Source of the DNA: Streptantibioticus ferralitis
Lineage (GTDB): Bacteria; Actinomycetota; Actinomycetes; Streptomycetales; Streptomycetaceae
Direction: 5' to 3'
DNA length: 35,223 nt
Assembly: GCF_029223525.1 (NCBI RefSeq)
Contig: NZ_JARHTQ010000052.1
Location: 1-35,223, forward strand
This document shows positions 7,977-17,400 of the stretch, one piece after another. Numbering within the stretch: position 1 is the first letter of the stretch; the number at the start of each line of letters is the position of its first letter. Below the pieces are notes generated by a model. The model saw only the letters and a list, made by a program, of their open reading frames with translations. It was not told the DNA's origin and did not search any database. Both the position numbers and the translations under genes were made by a program.

Positions 7977-9227
7977 GTGCCCTGTGCGAAACGGGGCAGT
8001 GTACTGGGCGAGGCCGAGGTCACAGCGCTCGCCGAACTGGTGCAGGGCGGGGCCCCGCTGTCGATGGGTACCTGGCGCGACCGCTTCGAGCGGTCCTTCG
8101 CCCAGCTGGTCGATACCCGGTACGCGATGACGACCACCAGCGGAACCGTCTCGTTGGAGCTGGCGATCCAACTCCTCGACCTGCAGCCCGGCGACGAGGT
8201 CATCGCCACTCCCCAGACCTATCAGGCCACCGTCATGCCACTGCTGGACCGCGAGGTGACGGTCCGTTTCTGTGACATCGACCCGATGACGCTCAATATC
8301 GACCCGGCCGCGGTCGAGGCGCTGATCACCCCGCGCACCAGGGCCCTGCTGCTGGTGCACTACGGCGGCTGCCCGGCCGAGATGGACGAGATCATGGCGG
8401 TCGCCCGCCGCCACGGCATCCTCGTCGTCGAGGACTGCGCGCACGCATTGGGCGCCGACTACCGCGGACGCAGGCCGGGTTCGCTGGCCGACATCGGCTG
8501 CTTCAGCTTTCAGAACGCCAAGAACATCACCACGCTCGGCGAGGGCGGCATGGTCACCTTCGACCGTGACGACTGGGCCCTGCGCCTGGAACGGCTGCGC
8601 GGAAACGACGTCGACGCGCAGATCGAGCCGGAGGAGTGGATCGACCCCGACGAGCCGCTGGTGCTGCCGTGGATGAAGTACTCCGCCGCGGTCTACAGCG
8701 ACCGGGTCACCCGGATCCGGCGGGCCGGCACCAATGCCACGATGTCCGAGGCCGCGGCGGCCGTCGGCCTGGCGCAGCTCAGCAGGCTGGACACCCTTCA
8801 GGGGACCCGGAGCTCGATCGCGGCCCGGCTCGACGCGGTGCTGCGCCGCTATCCGTTCGTACGGCCCCAACAGGCACCCGCGCACAGTGGTCACGCCTAT
8901 CACCTCTACACCTGCTTCGCGGACAGCCGCGGTCTACGCGACCAGCTGCTGCTGGCCCTGGACCGGCGGGGGGTGGAGATCCAGCTGCGCTACTTCCCGC
9001 TGCACCTGACCCCGGAGTGGCGGCACCGCGGCCACGGCCGCGGCGAGTGCCCGGTCGCCGAGAGCATGTGGTTCGACCAGCACCTCAACCTCCCCTGCCA
9101 CCCCGGGCTGCGGACCTCGCAGGTGGAGTACCTCGTCGAGGCGCTGGACGAGTCGCTGGCCGAGGTCCAGGCCATGGCGGGCGGTACGGCCGCGCCCGAA
9201 CCGGGTGCCGCGCTGACGGCCGGCTGA
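7977..9227 (+). CDS. DegT/DnrJ/EryC1/StrS-family PLP aminotransferase, possible lysine 2-aminotransferase
   Basis: With the GTG start at 7977 (AGGAGC 6 nt upstream) the protein is 416 residues, and its N terminus aligns as expected for the family. The frame is open upstream to 7698, but those residues do not look like family sequence. Asp153 (VVEDCAHALGA) should bind the PLP pyridine nitrogen, and Lys182 (SFQNAKNITTLGEGG) should form the Schiff base. Many relatives aminate sugars or make AHBA, but no deoxysugar or AHBA genes are here. A NikD-type oxidase six genes downstream makes a NikC-like role attractive: removal of the alpha-amino group of lysine to give piperideine-2-carboxylate. That NikC belongs to this fold is from memory. 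Confidence 0.8.
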   Translation: MPCAKRGSVLGEAEVTALAELVQGGAPLSMGTWRDRFERSFAQLVDTRYAMTTTSGTVSLELAIQLLDLQPGDEVIATPQTYQATVMPLLDREVTVRFCDIDPMTLNIDPAAVEALITPRTRALLLVHYGGCPAEMDEIMAVARRHGILVVEDCAHALGADYRGRRPGSLADIGCFSFQNAKNITTLGEGGMVTFDRDDWALRLERLRGNDVDAQIEPEEWIDPDEPLVLPWMKYSAAVYSDRVTRIRRAGTNATMSEAAAAVGLAQLSRLDTLQGTRSSIAARLDAVLRRYPFVRPQQAPAHSGHAYHLYTCFADSRGLRDQLLLALDRRGVEIQLRYFPLHLTPEWRHRGHGRGECPVAESMWFDQHLNLPCHPGLRTSQVEYLVEALDESLAEVQAMAGGTAAPEPGAALTAG

Positions 9228-9236
9228 CGTCCAGGG

Positions 9237-10358
9237 ATGAACGTGAGTGGTAGCACGACCGCCGAGACAGCCTTACGGGTATCGGAGGCCGCGCCCGGGC
9301 TCGCTGCCGCGCGGCGGGGCCCGGCCGTGACCGTGCCGATCAGCGCACTGGACATGTCCTGCCCGCTGCGCAGCGGGGGCCAGGATCCGGAACACGTCAG
9401 GGCGCTGGCCATGCTGGACGCCTCGCTGCTGCCGCCTGTCCTGGTGCACCACCCGACGATGCGTGTGCTCGATGGGACGCACCGGGTGCAGGCTGAACTC
9501 CTGCGCGGCGGTACGCAGATCCGTGTGGAGTTCTTCGAGGGCACAGAGGAGGAGAGCTTCGTCCTGGCGGTGCGCTCGAACGTCGCACACGGACTGCCGC
9601 TGCCGCTGGCCGACCGCAAGGCGGCGGCCGCCCGGATACTGCGTGCCTACCCGCAGTGGTCGGACCGGTCGATCGGCTCGGTGTCGGGGCTGTCCCCGAA
9701 GACCGTGGGCGTCATCCGGCGCCGTTCAGCCGCGGAAGATCCTCAGCTGAACGGGATGGGCAGGCTGGGCCGGGACGGCCGTACGCACCCGACCAGCGTG
9801 GCCGAAGGGCGGCTGTACGCCAGCAAGTTGATCGGCGAGCGGCCGCACGCTTCGCTGCGGGAGATCGCCAGCTCTGCGGGAATATCGCTGGGCACCGCCC
9901 AAGACGTGCGCAAGCGGCTGGAGAACGGCCAGGATCCGGTGCCCGCGCCGCGTGGCGGGGCACACCGGGCGGCCGGCACCTCTCCCCGCACCCCGGTCGC
10001 CCCATGGCGCATCAAGGGCGGAGCAGCCGGCAGGGACGCCTCCGGCGGTGCCGGTGCCGGTACCGGGGACAGCCTCCCCAGGCCGGCGTCCCGGGGCACC
10101 GGCCCAGAGGTGCGGCGTCCGCCGTTGCCAGAGCGGCTGCGGTCCCTGAAGCAGGACCCCGCCCTGCGCTCTACCGACATGGGGCGCGTGCTGCTCCGGC
10201 TGCTCAGCTCCCACGAGATCCCGCTCGCCAATTGGCAGGCCCTCGTCGGCGGGGTCCCGCCGCACTGCGCCCGGGCGGTGGCCGACGTAGCGGGCGAATG
10301 CGCACGCATTTGGCAGGAGTTCGCGCGCGAGATGGCCGGGCGCGCCCCGGAACGCTGA
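9237..10358 (+). CDS. StrR-like ParB/HTH pathway activator (TTA-containing)
   Basis: A 373-residue regulator with an N-terminal ParB/Srx-like domain (about 32-105), including the conserved PPVLVHHPTMRVLDGTHR region. A helix-turn-helix segment lies near 142-165 and a second HTH-like segment near 205-228; the C-terminal part is variable. This is the layout of StrR/NovG-type cluster-situated activators. Codon 13 is TTA (9273-9275), so synthesis should depend on bldA tRNA. It lies 9 bp after the aminotransferase gene and is likely cotranscribed with it. The start could be the ATG at 9237 or the GTG at 9243. It is the best candidate for the main activator of the locus. Confidence 0.85.
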   Translation: MNVSGSTTAETALRVSEAAPGLAAARRGPAVTVPISALDMSCPLRSGGQDPEHVRALAMLDASLLPPVLVHHPTMRVLDGTHRVQAELLRGGTQIRVEFFEGTEEESFVLAVRSNVAHGLPLPLADRKAAAARILRAYPQWSDRSIGSVSGLSPKTVGVIRRRSAAEDPQLNGMGRLGRDGRTHPTSVAEGRLYASKLIGERPHASLREIASSAGISLGTAQDVRKRLENGQDPVPAPRGGAHRAAGTSPRTPVAPWRIKGGAAGRDASGGAGAGTGDSLPRPASRGTGPEVRRPPLPERLRSLKQDPALRSTDMGRVLLRLLSSHEIPLANWQALVGGVPPHCARAVADVAGECARIWQEFAREMAGRAPER

Positions 10359-10458
10359 TCTCGAAGGCCGAACCGCCCCAACCCAGGGCGCCCCCCACCC
10401 CCGGTACCGCCGGGCGCCTTCGTACCCCCGGACAGCGGATGTTGGAGGTAATTTCCCC

Positions 10459-10719
10459 TTGTCGACTCATGAGACCGCCGGCCTGCTGAGCACGGTGACC
10501 GAAACCCTGGCCGAAATAGGCTTTGACGAAGCGGAGTTGGCGCAGGCCACTTCGGACTGGAAGCTCCGTGCCGAACTCGGGCTCAGCTCGGTGGAGACCA
10601 CCGAGCTGCAGCTCGCGCTCAAGCAGCGGTTCGGCGTGACGGTCGACCTGTGGGACCAGGACGACTACACGCTGGGACAGCTGGCCGAGCTCGTCGCCGA
10701 GCAGCGGAGCCGGTCATGA
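10459..10719 (+). CDS. Free-standing acyl carrier protein
   Basis: An 86-residue ACP with the phosphopantetheine attachment site in LGLSSVETTEL (Ser44 likely). It starts at a TTG with GGAGGT 9 nt upstream. It directly precedes and overlaps (ATGA) an aryl-AMP ligase, so it is the likely acceptor of the activated aryl acid, as in starter-loading systems. The acyl-ACP would then be used by the KS-AT-ACP module. Confidence 0.9.
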   Translation: MSTHETAGLLSTVTETLAEIGFDEAELAQATSDWKLRAELGLSSVETTELQLALKQRFGVTVDLWDQDDYTLGQLAELVAEQRSRS

Positions 10720-12410
10720 CGGCGCCGGTGCGCGGACGCGCCGCGCTGGACACGGAGGTGCTCGCCATCGCCGCCGATCGTGGCGCGGCGTACCGCGACG
10801 CCGGGTTATGGCGGCAGGAGCGGGTGAGCGATCTGGTGCTCGACCGGTGCCGTGCCCAGCCCGATCGCTGTGCCATCGTGGACGGCGACCGCCGGATGAC
10901 GTACGAGGAACTGGCACAGGCGGTGCACGAAGCGGCCGACCGGCTGCGCGCCCGCGGCATCGCCCCCGGCGACCGGGTCTGCGTACAACTGCCCAACTGC
11001 CTTGAGTACGTCGTCCTGGTGCTGGCGCTGCTGCACGTCGGGGCGCCGCCGGTGCTGATCCTGCCGGCGTTCCGGGAGCACGAGCTGAACCACATCGTGG
11101 CGGTCACCCGGCCCGTCGCCCTCGCCGTGGACACCGGAACCCGCCGCTTCGACCAGCTCGGGCTGGCCCGCAGACTGCGAGACCGCCATCCCGGCCTGCG
11201 CCATCTGTTCGTACGGGGAGCGAGGCAGCTCGCCGAGGGCGAGACGGATCTGGTGCGGCTATGCCGCCCGGGGCCCGGCGGTACGGCGCCGGAGGCCGGC
11301 CGGGCCGACGCCGCCGCACCTGGTGCCACTCCTCAGGATGCCGCCGTCTTCCTCCTCTCCGGCGGCACCACCGGGCTGCCAAAGGCGATCCCGCGGGCCC
11401 ACGAGGGGTACGGATACATGATCCGTACCGCTGTCGGCATCGCGGGGATCACCTCGGAGTCGGTCAATTTGGCGGTCATGCCCGCCGCCCATGGCTTCGT
11501 CATGAACTGCCCGGGGGTGCTCGGCACTCTGATCGCGGGCGGCCGGGTGGTGCTCGCAACCCCCAACAGCCCGCGCGCCGCCTTCGAGTTGATCGAGCGG
11601 GAGCGAGTGACCCACTGCACCCTCGTACCGACCCTGCTGCTCCAGTGGCTGGCCACCGCGCCGGAGTCCGGGGCCGATCTGAGCAGCCTGAAGGTGATCC
11701 AGGTCGGCGGCGCCCGGCTCAACGCGGACGCGGCCGCCCGTGTCCGCACGGAGCTGGGCGCCACAGTCCAGCAGTGCTACGGCATGAGCGAAGGACTGCT
11801 GTGCTTCACCCGCCTCGACGACCCTGACGAGGTCATCCACACCACCCAGGGCAGCGCAGCCAGTGCGATGGACGAGTTCCGGGTCGTCGACGCCAACGGC
11901 AAGCCCGTGGCCCAAGGGAAGGTGGGCGAACTGCTGACCCGCGGCCCCTATACCGTGGCCGGCTACTACCGCAATCCCGAGGCCACCGCCGCGGCGTTCA
12001 CACCCGACGGGTTCTACCGCACCGGCGACCTGGTGCGCCTGGACCGCGGGGGCAACGTCGTCCTGGAGGGGCGGGTACGGGACTCCATCAACCGCGGCGG
12101 CGAGAAGATCTCCGCGGAGGAACTGGAGTCCATCGCCCAGCGCCACCCGCGGATCGTCCAGGCAGCCGGGGTCGCCATGGCGCACGAACTCTACGGCGAG
12201 GCGGTGTGCCTGTACGCCGTCCTCGACGGCGAGGGAACGGTCGGCCTGAGCGAGCTGCGCCGGTTCCTGGAACAGCAGGGCCTGGCCGCCTTCAAGTTCC
12301 CCGAGCGGCTGGAGCTCGTGGACGCGCTGCCGCTGACCGGCATCGGGAAGATCGACAAGAAGGCCCTCCGGGAGGACATCGCCGGCCGGCTCACGGCCGA
12401 GGCGCACTGA
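10716..12410 (+). CDS. DhbE/EntE-type aryl-acid adenylating enzyme
   Basis: A 564-residue stand-alone AMP ligase with phosphate-binding loop LLSGGTTGLPKA (213-224), the acid-binding region around 256-267, an acyl-adenylate motif FYRTGDL, and catalytic Lys545 (TGIGKIDK). It should activate an aromatic carboxylate and load it on the adjacent ACP. Where DhbE has HNYPLSSPG, this protein has HGFVMNCPG (259-267). The Asn that contacts the ortho-hydroxyl of DHB is Gly, and the residue opposite the 3-hydroxyl is Cys, as in salicylate ligases. This argues against 2,3-dihydroxybenzoate and fits picolinate better, with 3-HAA still possible. Residue roles are from memory of DhbE/EntE work. Codon 31 is TTA (10806-10808). 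The ATG overlaps the ACP stop. Confidence 0.88.
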   Translation: MTAPVRGRAALDTEVLAIAADRGAAYRDAGLWRQERVSDLVLDRCRAQPDRCAIVDGDRRMTYEELAQAVHEAADRLRARGIAPGDRVCVQLPNCLEYVVLVLALLHVGAPPVLILPAFREHELNHIVAVTRPVALAVDTGTRRFDQLGLARRLRDRHPGLRHLFVRGARQLAEGETDLVRLCRPGPGGTAPEAGRADAAAPGATPQDAAVFLLSGGTTGLPKAIPRAHEGYGYMIRTAVGIAGITSESVNLAVMPAAHGFVMNCPGVLGTLIAGGRVVLATPNSPRAAFELIERERVTHCTLVPTLLLQWLATAPESGADLSSLKVIQVGGARLNADAAARVRTELGATVQQCYGMSEGLLCFTRLDDPDEVIHTTQGSAASAMDEFRVVDANGKPVAQGKVGELLTRGPYTVAGYYRNPEATAAAFTPDGFYRTGDLVRLDRGGNVVLEGRVRDSINRGGEKISAEELESIAQRHPRIVQAAGVAMAHELYGEAVCLYAVLDGEGTVGLSELRRFLEQQGLAAFKFPERLELVDALPLTGIGKIDKKALREDIAGRLTAEAH

Positions 12411-12471
12411 ACCTCGGCGCGGCCCGCACACGCCGCACCTCCTCCCCCGAACACCGTCATGAGGTGAACGC

Positions 12472-13230
12472 ATGTATCTCGGGCAAACGACTCCGCTGAT
12501 CAAGCACGCCGCCGGTGCCGCATCGCCCCGCCACCAGCTCGTCTGCTTTCCGTACGCCGGCGGCGGCGCGTCCTTCTACCGCCCCTGGCGGGACGAACTC
12601 CCGCCGGACGTCGACCTGTTGGCGGTGCAGTATCCCGGCCGTGAGGAGCGCATCGACGATCCGCTGATCGACGACATGGACGAGCTCGCCGACCTTCTCG
12701 CCGCCGAGCTCGCCCCGTTGCTGGACCTGCCGTTCACGTTCTTCGGGCACAGCATGGGGGCCGCGGTCGGGTACGAGATCGCCCGCAGGTGGGAGCGGTC
12801 GGGCTACCCGACGCCGGACCGGTTGATCGTCTCCAGCCAGTTCGCCCCGCCCCGGATCCACGCTGGTGACCTCTTGCGGCGCGACGACGACGGGGTCCTC
12901 GACGAGCTCGTCCGGCTGGGCGGCATCCCCGGGAGCGCGTGCGAGAGCCCGGAGCTGGTGCGGCTGATCGTGTCGGTCGTGCGCAACGACTACCAGGTGC
13001 TGGAGTCCTGCCGGTTCGGCGACGACGCCCCAGCGCTGGACCTGCCCATCACCGCGTTCTGTGGAGCGGACGATCCGGCGGTGACACCGCAGGACGTACG
13101 CGAATGGGCCGACTTCACCCGTGTCTGCTTCACGAACCGGATCTTCGACGGCGGGCACTTCTACCCCCGTGAACGGCTCACCGAGATCGTGGCCGCGGTC
13201 ACGGAGCTGCTCGCCCGGCCCGCCCGCTGA
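12472..13230 (+). CDS. Type II (editing) thioesterase
   Basis: A 252-residue alpha/beta-hydrolase of the GrsT/TEII family. Nucleophile Ser94 lies in GHSMGA, an acidic residue in GADDP (200-201), and His229 in GGHFY. The N-terminal FPYAGGGA motif is typical. Such enzymes clear aberrant acyl groups from carrier proteins, here the free ACP and the PKS ACP. As no TE domain is fused to the PKS, it could also release the product. GAGGTG lies 5 nt before the ATG. Confidence 0.9.
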   Translation: MYLGQTTPLIKHAAGAASPRHQLVCFPYAGGGASFYRPWRDELPPDVDLLAVQYPGREERIDDPLIDDMDELADLLAAELAPLLDLPFTFFGHSMGAAVGYEIARRWERSGYPTPDRLIVSSQFAPPRIHAGDLLRRDDDGVLDELVRLGGIPGSACESPELVRLIVSVVRNDYQVLESCRFGDDAPALDLPITAFCGADDPAVTPQDVREWADFTRVCFTNRIFDGGHFYPRERLTEIVAAVTELLARPAR

Positions 13231-13292
13231 TGCCCCGCCACCTGCCCTGCCCCTGAGCCCGCCCCCGCACCGTGAAGAAATGAGTAACGCAC

Positions 13293-14492
13293 ATGAGCGA
13301 CAGCACCAAGCACTACGACCTCATCGTGATAGGAGGCGGGCCGATCGGCCTGTCCACGGCCTGGCAGGCCGCCCGGCGCGGCGGCCGCAAGGTACTCGTC
13401 CTGGAGCAGTACGGCTTCATGAACGAGCGGGGCGGGTCGAGCGGCGCCGAGCGGCACTGGCGTCTCCAGTACAACGAGCGGGACATCTTCGCGCTGACCC
13501 TTGAGGCCCTTCCGATGTGGCGGGAGCTGGAGTCGCTGACCGGCCGCAAACTGCTCCACGAGGTGGGCAGCCTGTGGTTCGGCGACACCGAGGTGGAGAC
13601 CAACGAGGGCCAGATCTCCGGGACCGCACGTGCCATGGACGCGCTGGACGTGCCGTACGAGTGGCTGACAGCCCCGGAGATCGAGCGCCGCTACGGCTTC
13701 ACCGGCCTCCCGGGCCACTACGAGGGCTTCCTCCAGCGGGACGGCGGCGCCATCGATGTACGCGGCACGATCGGCGCTGTCTTCCAGCTCTCCCAACAGC
13801 ACGGGGCGGTGCTGCGTGGCAACGAGCGGGTACTGGCGGTGAACCCGGATCCCGATGGCGTCACGGTACGGACGAAGGAGCACACCTACCGCTCGGACAA
13901 GGTCGTGCTCACGAACGGCGCCCACGCCAACGACATACTGGGGGCGTGGGGCTCGGGACTGGGCGTGGGCCTGTACGAGCTGCCGCTGGTCACCCTCCGC
14001 CAGCGCCGGGCCGAGCCCGGCAGGCCGTTCTGGTTCGCCTTCCAAAAACCCACGGCCGAGGACACCAACCTCTTCTACGGTTTCCCGCCCAACCCGTGGT
14101 CGACCAGCGAAGACATCCGGCTCGGCCCGGTCTTCGAGGTCGACGCGCTGGACCACGCCGACGACGCGACGGGCATACCCGCGCCGCGGCCCGTGAAGCG
14201 GGTGACCGACTGGGCCACCGCGCACATGCCCTGGGCCGACCCGCAGCCGACCGAGCTGTCCACCTGCCTGGCGATGCTGCCCACGAACCCCGCCCGGCAG
14301 TTCTTCCTCGGTGACGCCGGCACGCTGGTGGACGGTGGCGAGAACGTCGTGGTGTCCGTGGCCGGCTGGGGCTTCAAGTTCACCCCGCTGTGGGGGAAGA
14401 TCTGCGCCGATCTCGCCTTCGACGGAACCACCGCGTACGACATCAGCCGGCACGCTCTCACTCCCACCGGGCCGTCCGGGATCGTCAAATGA
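13293..14492 (+). CDS. NikD/monomeric sarcosine oxidase-type flavoenzyme
   Basis: A 399-residue FAD amine oxidase. The dinucleotide-binding motif GGGPIG lies at 14-19, followed by an acidic strand end (LEQYG). Cys325, in STCLAMLPTN, occupies the position of the cysteine that covalently binds FAD in sarcosine oxidase and NikD. In AGWGFKF, Trp359 and Lys362 follow Cys325 by 34 and 37 residues, the spacing I recall between Cys321, Trp355 and Lys358 of NikD; sarcosine oxidase has His where the Trp is. NikD oxidises piperideine-2-carboxylate to picolinate. This and the aminotransferase in the same operon suggest picolinate formation from lysine. Its stop overlaps the PKS start (ATGA). Confidence 0.82.
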   Translation: MSDSTKHYDLIVIGGGPIGLSTAWQAARRGGRKVLVLEQYGFMNERGGSSGAERHWRLQYNERDIFALTLEALPMWRELESLTGRKLLHEVGSLWFGDTEVETNEGQISGTARAMDALDVPYEWLTAPEIERRYGFTGLPGHYEGFLQRDGGAIDVRGTIGAVFQLSQQHGAVLRGNERVLAVNPDPDGVTVRTKEHTYRSDKVVLTNGAHANDILGAWGSGLGVGLYELPLVTLRQRRAEPGRPFWFAFQKPTAEDTNLFYGFPPNPWSTSEDIRLGPVFEVDALDHADDATGIPAPRPVKRVTDWATAHMPWADPQPTELSTCLAMLPTNPARQFFLGDAGTLVDGGENVVVSVAGWGFKFTPLWGKICADLAFDGTTAYDISRHALTPTGPSGIVK

Positions 14493-17400
14493 CCCTGCGC
14501 GACGACGACCTCACCAGGAACCTGGCCGCCACCGACGTCGCCGTCGTCGGGATGGCGGGCCGCTTCCCCGGCGCCGAGGACATCGACGCCTACTGGCGCA
14601 ATCTGCGGGACGGCGTCGAGTCCATCACGCGGCTGGCAGAGGAGGAACTGCTCGCCGAAGGCATCGAGCGCGCGGAGTTCGAGCGGCCGGAGTATGTACC
14701 AGCCGCCCCTCTCCTGGACGGTCCGGACCTCTTCGACGCGCGGTTCTTCGGCTTCAGCGCGCGGGAGGCAGCCCTCCTGGACCCGCAGCAGCGCCTGTTC
14801 CTGGAGTGCGCCTGGCACGCCCTGGAACACGCCGGCATCGACCCGGCGACGGTGCGCTCCGGCGGGGTCTTCGCGGGCGCGAACATGCCCGCGTACCTGA
14901 TGTCGAACCTGCTGGGCGGCCGGCGGATCGTGCTGGACTCCACCGTCTTCGAACTGCAGATCCACAACGACAAGGACTACTTGGCTACCCGCACCGCCCA
15001 TCAGCTCGGCTTCACCGGGCCCGCGCTGTCGGTGCAGACGGCCTGCTCCACCTCTCTGGTCGCCGTGCACGAGGCCGCGCAGTCGCTGCACACCGGGGCC
15101 TGCGATGTCGCCCTCGCGGGCGGCGTGTGTGTGAGGGTGCCGCACCGGGTGGGATACCGCTACGAGCGCGGTCTCATCTACTCGCCCGACGGGCACTGCC
15201 GCCCGTTCGACGCCGAGGCCCAGGGCACCGTCTTCGGCAGCGGCGTCGGCGTGGTCGTACTGAAGCGACTCACGGATGCGGTGGCCGACGGCGACCGGGT
15301 GCTGGCCGTGCTCAAGGGCTCCGCAGTCAACAACGACGGCTCCGACAAGGTCAGTTACACCTCGCCCAGCGTCACCGGGCAGGAGCGGGTGGTCCTTCAG
15401 GCGCTGCGCGCGGGCGGGGTGGACGCCCGGACCGTCACCGCCATCGAGGCGCACGGCACCGCCACCCCCATCGGCGACCCCATCGAGATCAACGCGCTGA
15501 CCCGCGCCCACCGGCACTCCACCCAGGACACCGGCTACTGCGCCATCGGCTCAGTGAAGTCCAACATCGGGCACCTGGAGTCCGCGGCCGGCATCGCGAG
15601 CCTGATCAAGGCCGTACTGCAGCTGCAGCACCGCGAGTTGGCGCCCAGCCTGCACTTCCGTACGCCCAACCCGCGGATCGACTTCGGCGCGACACCGTTC
15701 CGGGTGAACACCGAACGGGTCGCCTGGGAGCCGGGCGACGTGCCGCGCCGGATCGGTGTCAGCTCCTTCGGTATCGGTGGCACCAACGCCCACGTGGTCC
15801 TCGAAGAGGCGTCGGCCGCGTGCACGGCTCCCGAGCCGGTGGCCACTGGGCCCGCCACGGACCGGCCACAGCTCCTCCTGCTCTCCGCCAGGACACCGCA
15901 GGCACTGGAGGCGGCGACGGACCGGCTGGCCAGGCGGTTCGCCGGGCCGGACGCCCCGGCGGTCGCCGACGCCGCGTACACCCTGCAGACCGGCAGGCGG
16001 CCGATGCGTCACCGCCGCGCGGTGCTCGTCCCGCCCGACCCGGCGCGGGCGGCGTCGCTGCTCGGTGGCGCGGACCCCGACCGCGCACGCCAGGGGAACG
16101 CCGGCACCGGTCGGCCGCGCACGGTGTTTCTGTTCCCCGGCCAGGGGACGCAGTTCCCCAAGATGGGCCACGGCCTGTACACGGCGGACCCGGGCTTCGC
16201 GGCCGACATCGACCGCTCGGCCCGGCTGCTGCACCCCGATCTCGGCTTCGACCTGCGCGAGGCGCTGTACGGCACGGCAACCGACGCCGAGCGGCTCACT
16301 TCGACGGAGGTGGCGCAGCCCGCGCTGTTCACCACCGAGTACGCGCTGGCACGGCTGCTGCTGCGCTGGGGTGTGGCGCCTGATGACATGGTGGGCCACA
16401 GCGTCGGCGAGTTCACCGCTGCGTGCGTGGCCGGGGTGCTGCCGCTGGAGGACGCGCTGCACCTGGTCGCGCTGCGCGGAAAGCTGATGCGCGAGCAGCC
16501 GCCGGGCGCGATGCTGTCGGTCGAGGCCGCCGAGGAGACGCTCGTACCGCTCCTGCCGCAAGCGGTGTCCGTCGCCGCGGTCAACGCGCCGGCCCTGTGC
16601 GTGGCCGCCGGGCCCGAGGAGGGCGTGGCCGCACTGGAGCGCGCACTGGCCGACGCGGGAGTGGCGGCACGGCGGCTGCATACCTCGCACGCCTTCCACT
16701 CAGCGATGATGGACCCGGTGGTCGGCCCGCTGACCGAGGCGGTTCGCGGCGCCGCCCTCGTTCCGGGCGAGCGGCCGTTCGTCTCCGGGGTGACCGGGGA
16801 GGCGATCACCCCCGGGCAGGCCACGGACCCGGCGTACTGGGGCAGCCACGCCCGCCAGCCGGTGCGCTTCGCCGACGCGGTCCGTACCGCGGCGTCCAGG
16901 GGCCGTACCGTGCTGGTCGAGGTTGGTCCCGGCACCGCGTTGTCCACCCTGTCCAGGGCGGCCCTGGCCGACCGGCGGGGGATCTCCACCGTCCGCACGA
17001 TGCGCCGCCCCGGCGAGGCGGGCGACGACCTGGAGACGCTGCTGCTCGGTGTCGGGGACCTGTGGCTGGCGGGCGGCGAGATGCGGTGGCACGCGCTGCA
17101 CGACGGGCCACGGCGCAGGGCCGCGCTGCCGGGCTACCCGTTCCAGCGCGAGCGCCACTGGATCGGGCCGGGCGGCGGGCGGAGCGCCGGGACGGCCGGC
17201 TCGCCCGCAGAAGCCGCCGATGTACGGCCCATGGCCCCGGAAGCGAAGGCAACGCCCTCGGCCGAGGAGCGCTCGACGCGACCCGCCGGGCTGCGGTCCG
17301 GCTACGCCGCCCCGCGCGACGCGGCCGAGAAGCGGATCGTGGCGCTGTGGGAGGCGATCCTCGGGTTCGAGGGCATAGGGATCCACGACGACTTCTTCGA

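Noticed and set aside
7977-9227. AHBA synthase or deoxysugar aminotransferase
   Set aside because: No aminoshikimate or nucleotide-sugar genes lie nearby; context favours a lysine 2-aminotransferase, although the fold alone would allow the others.
10716-12410. Catechol siderophore (2,3-DHB) ligase
   Set aside because: No isochorismate synthase or DHB-type NRPS is present, and the acid-pocket residues differ from DHB enzymes.
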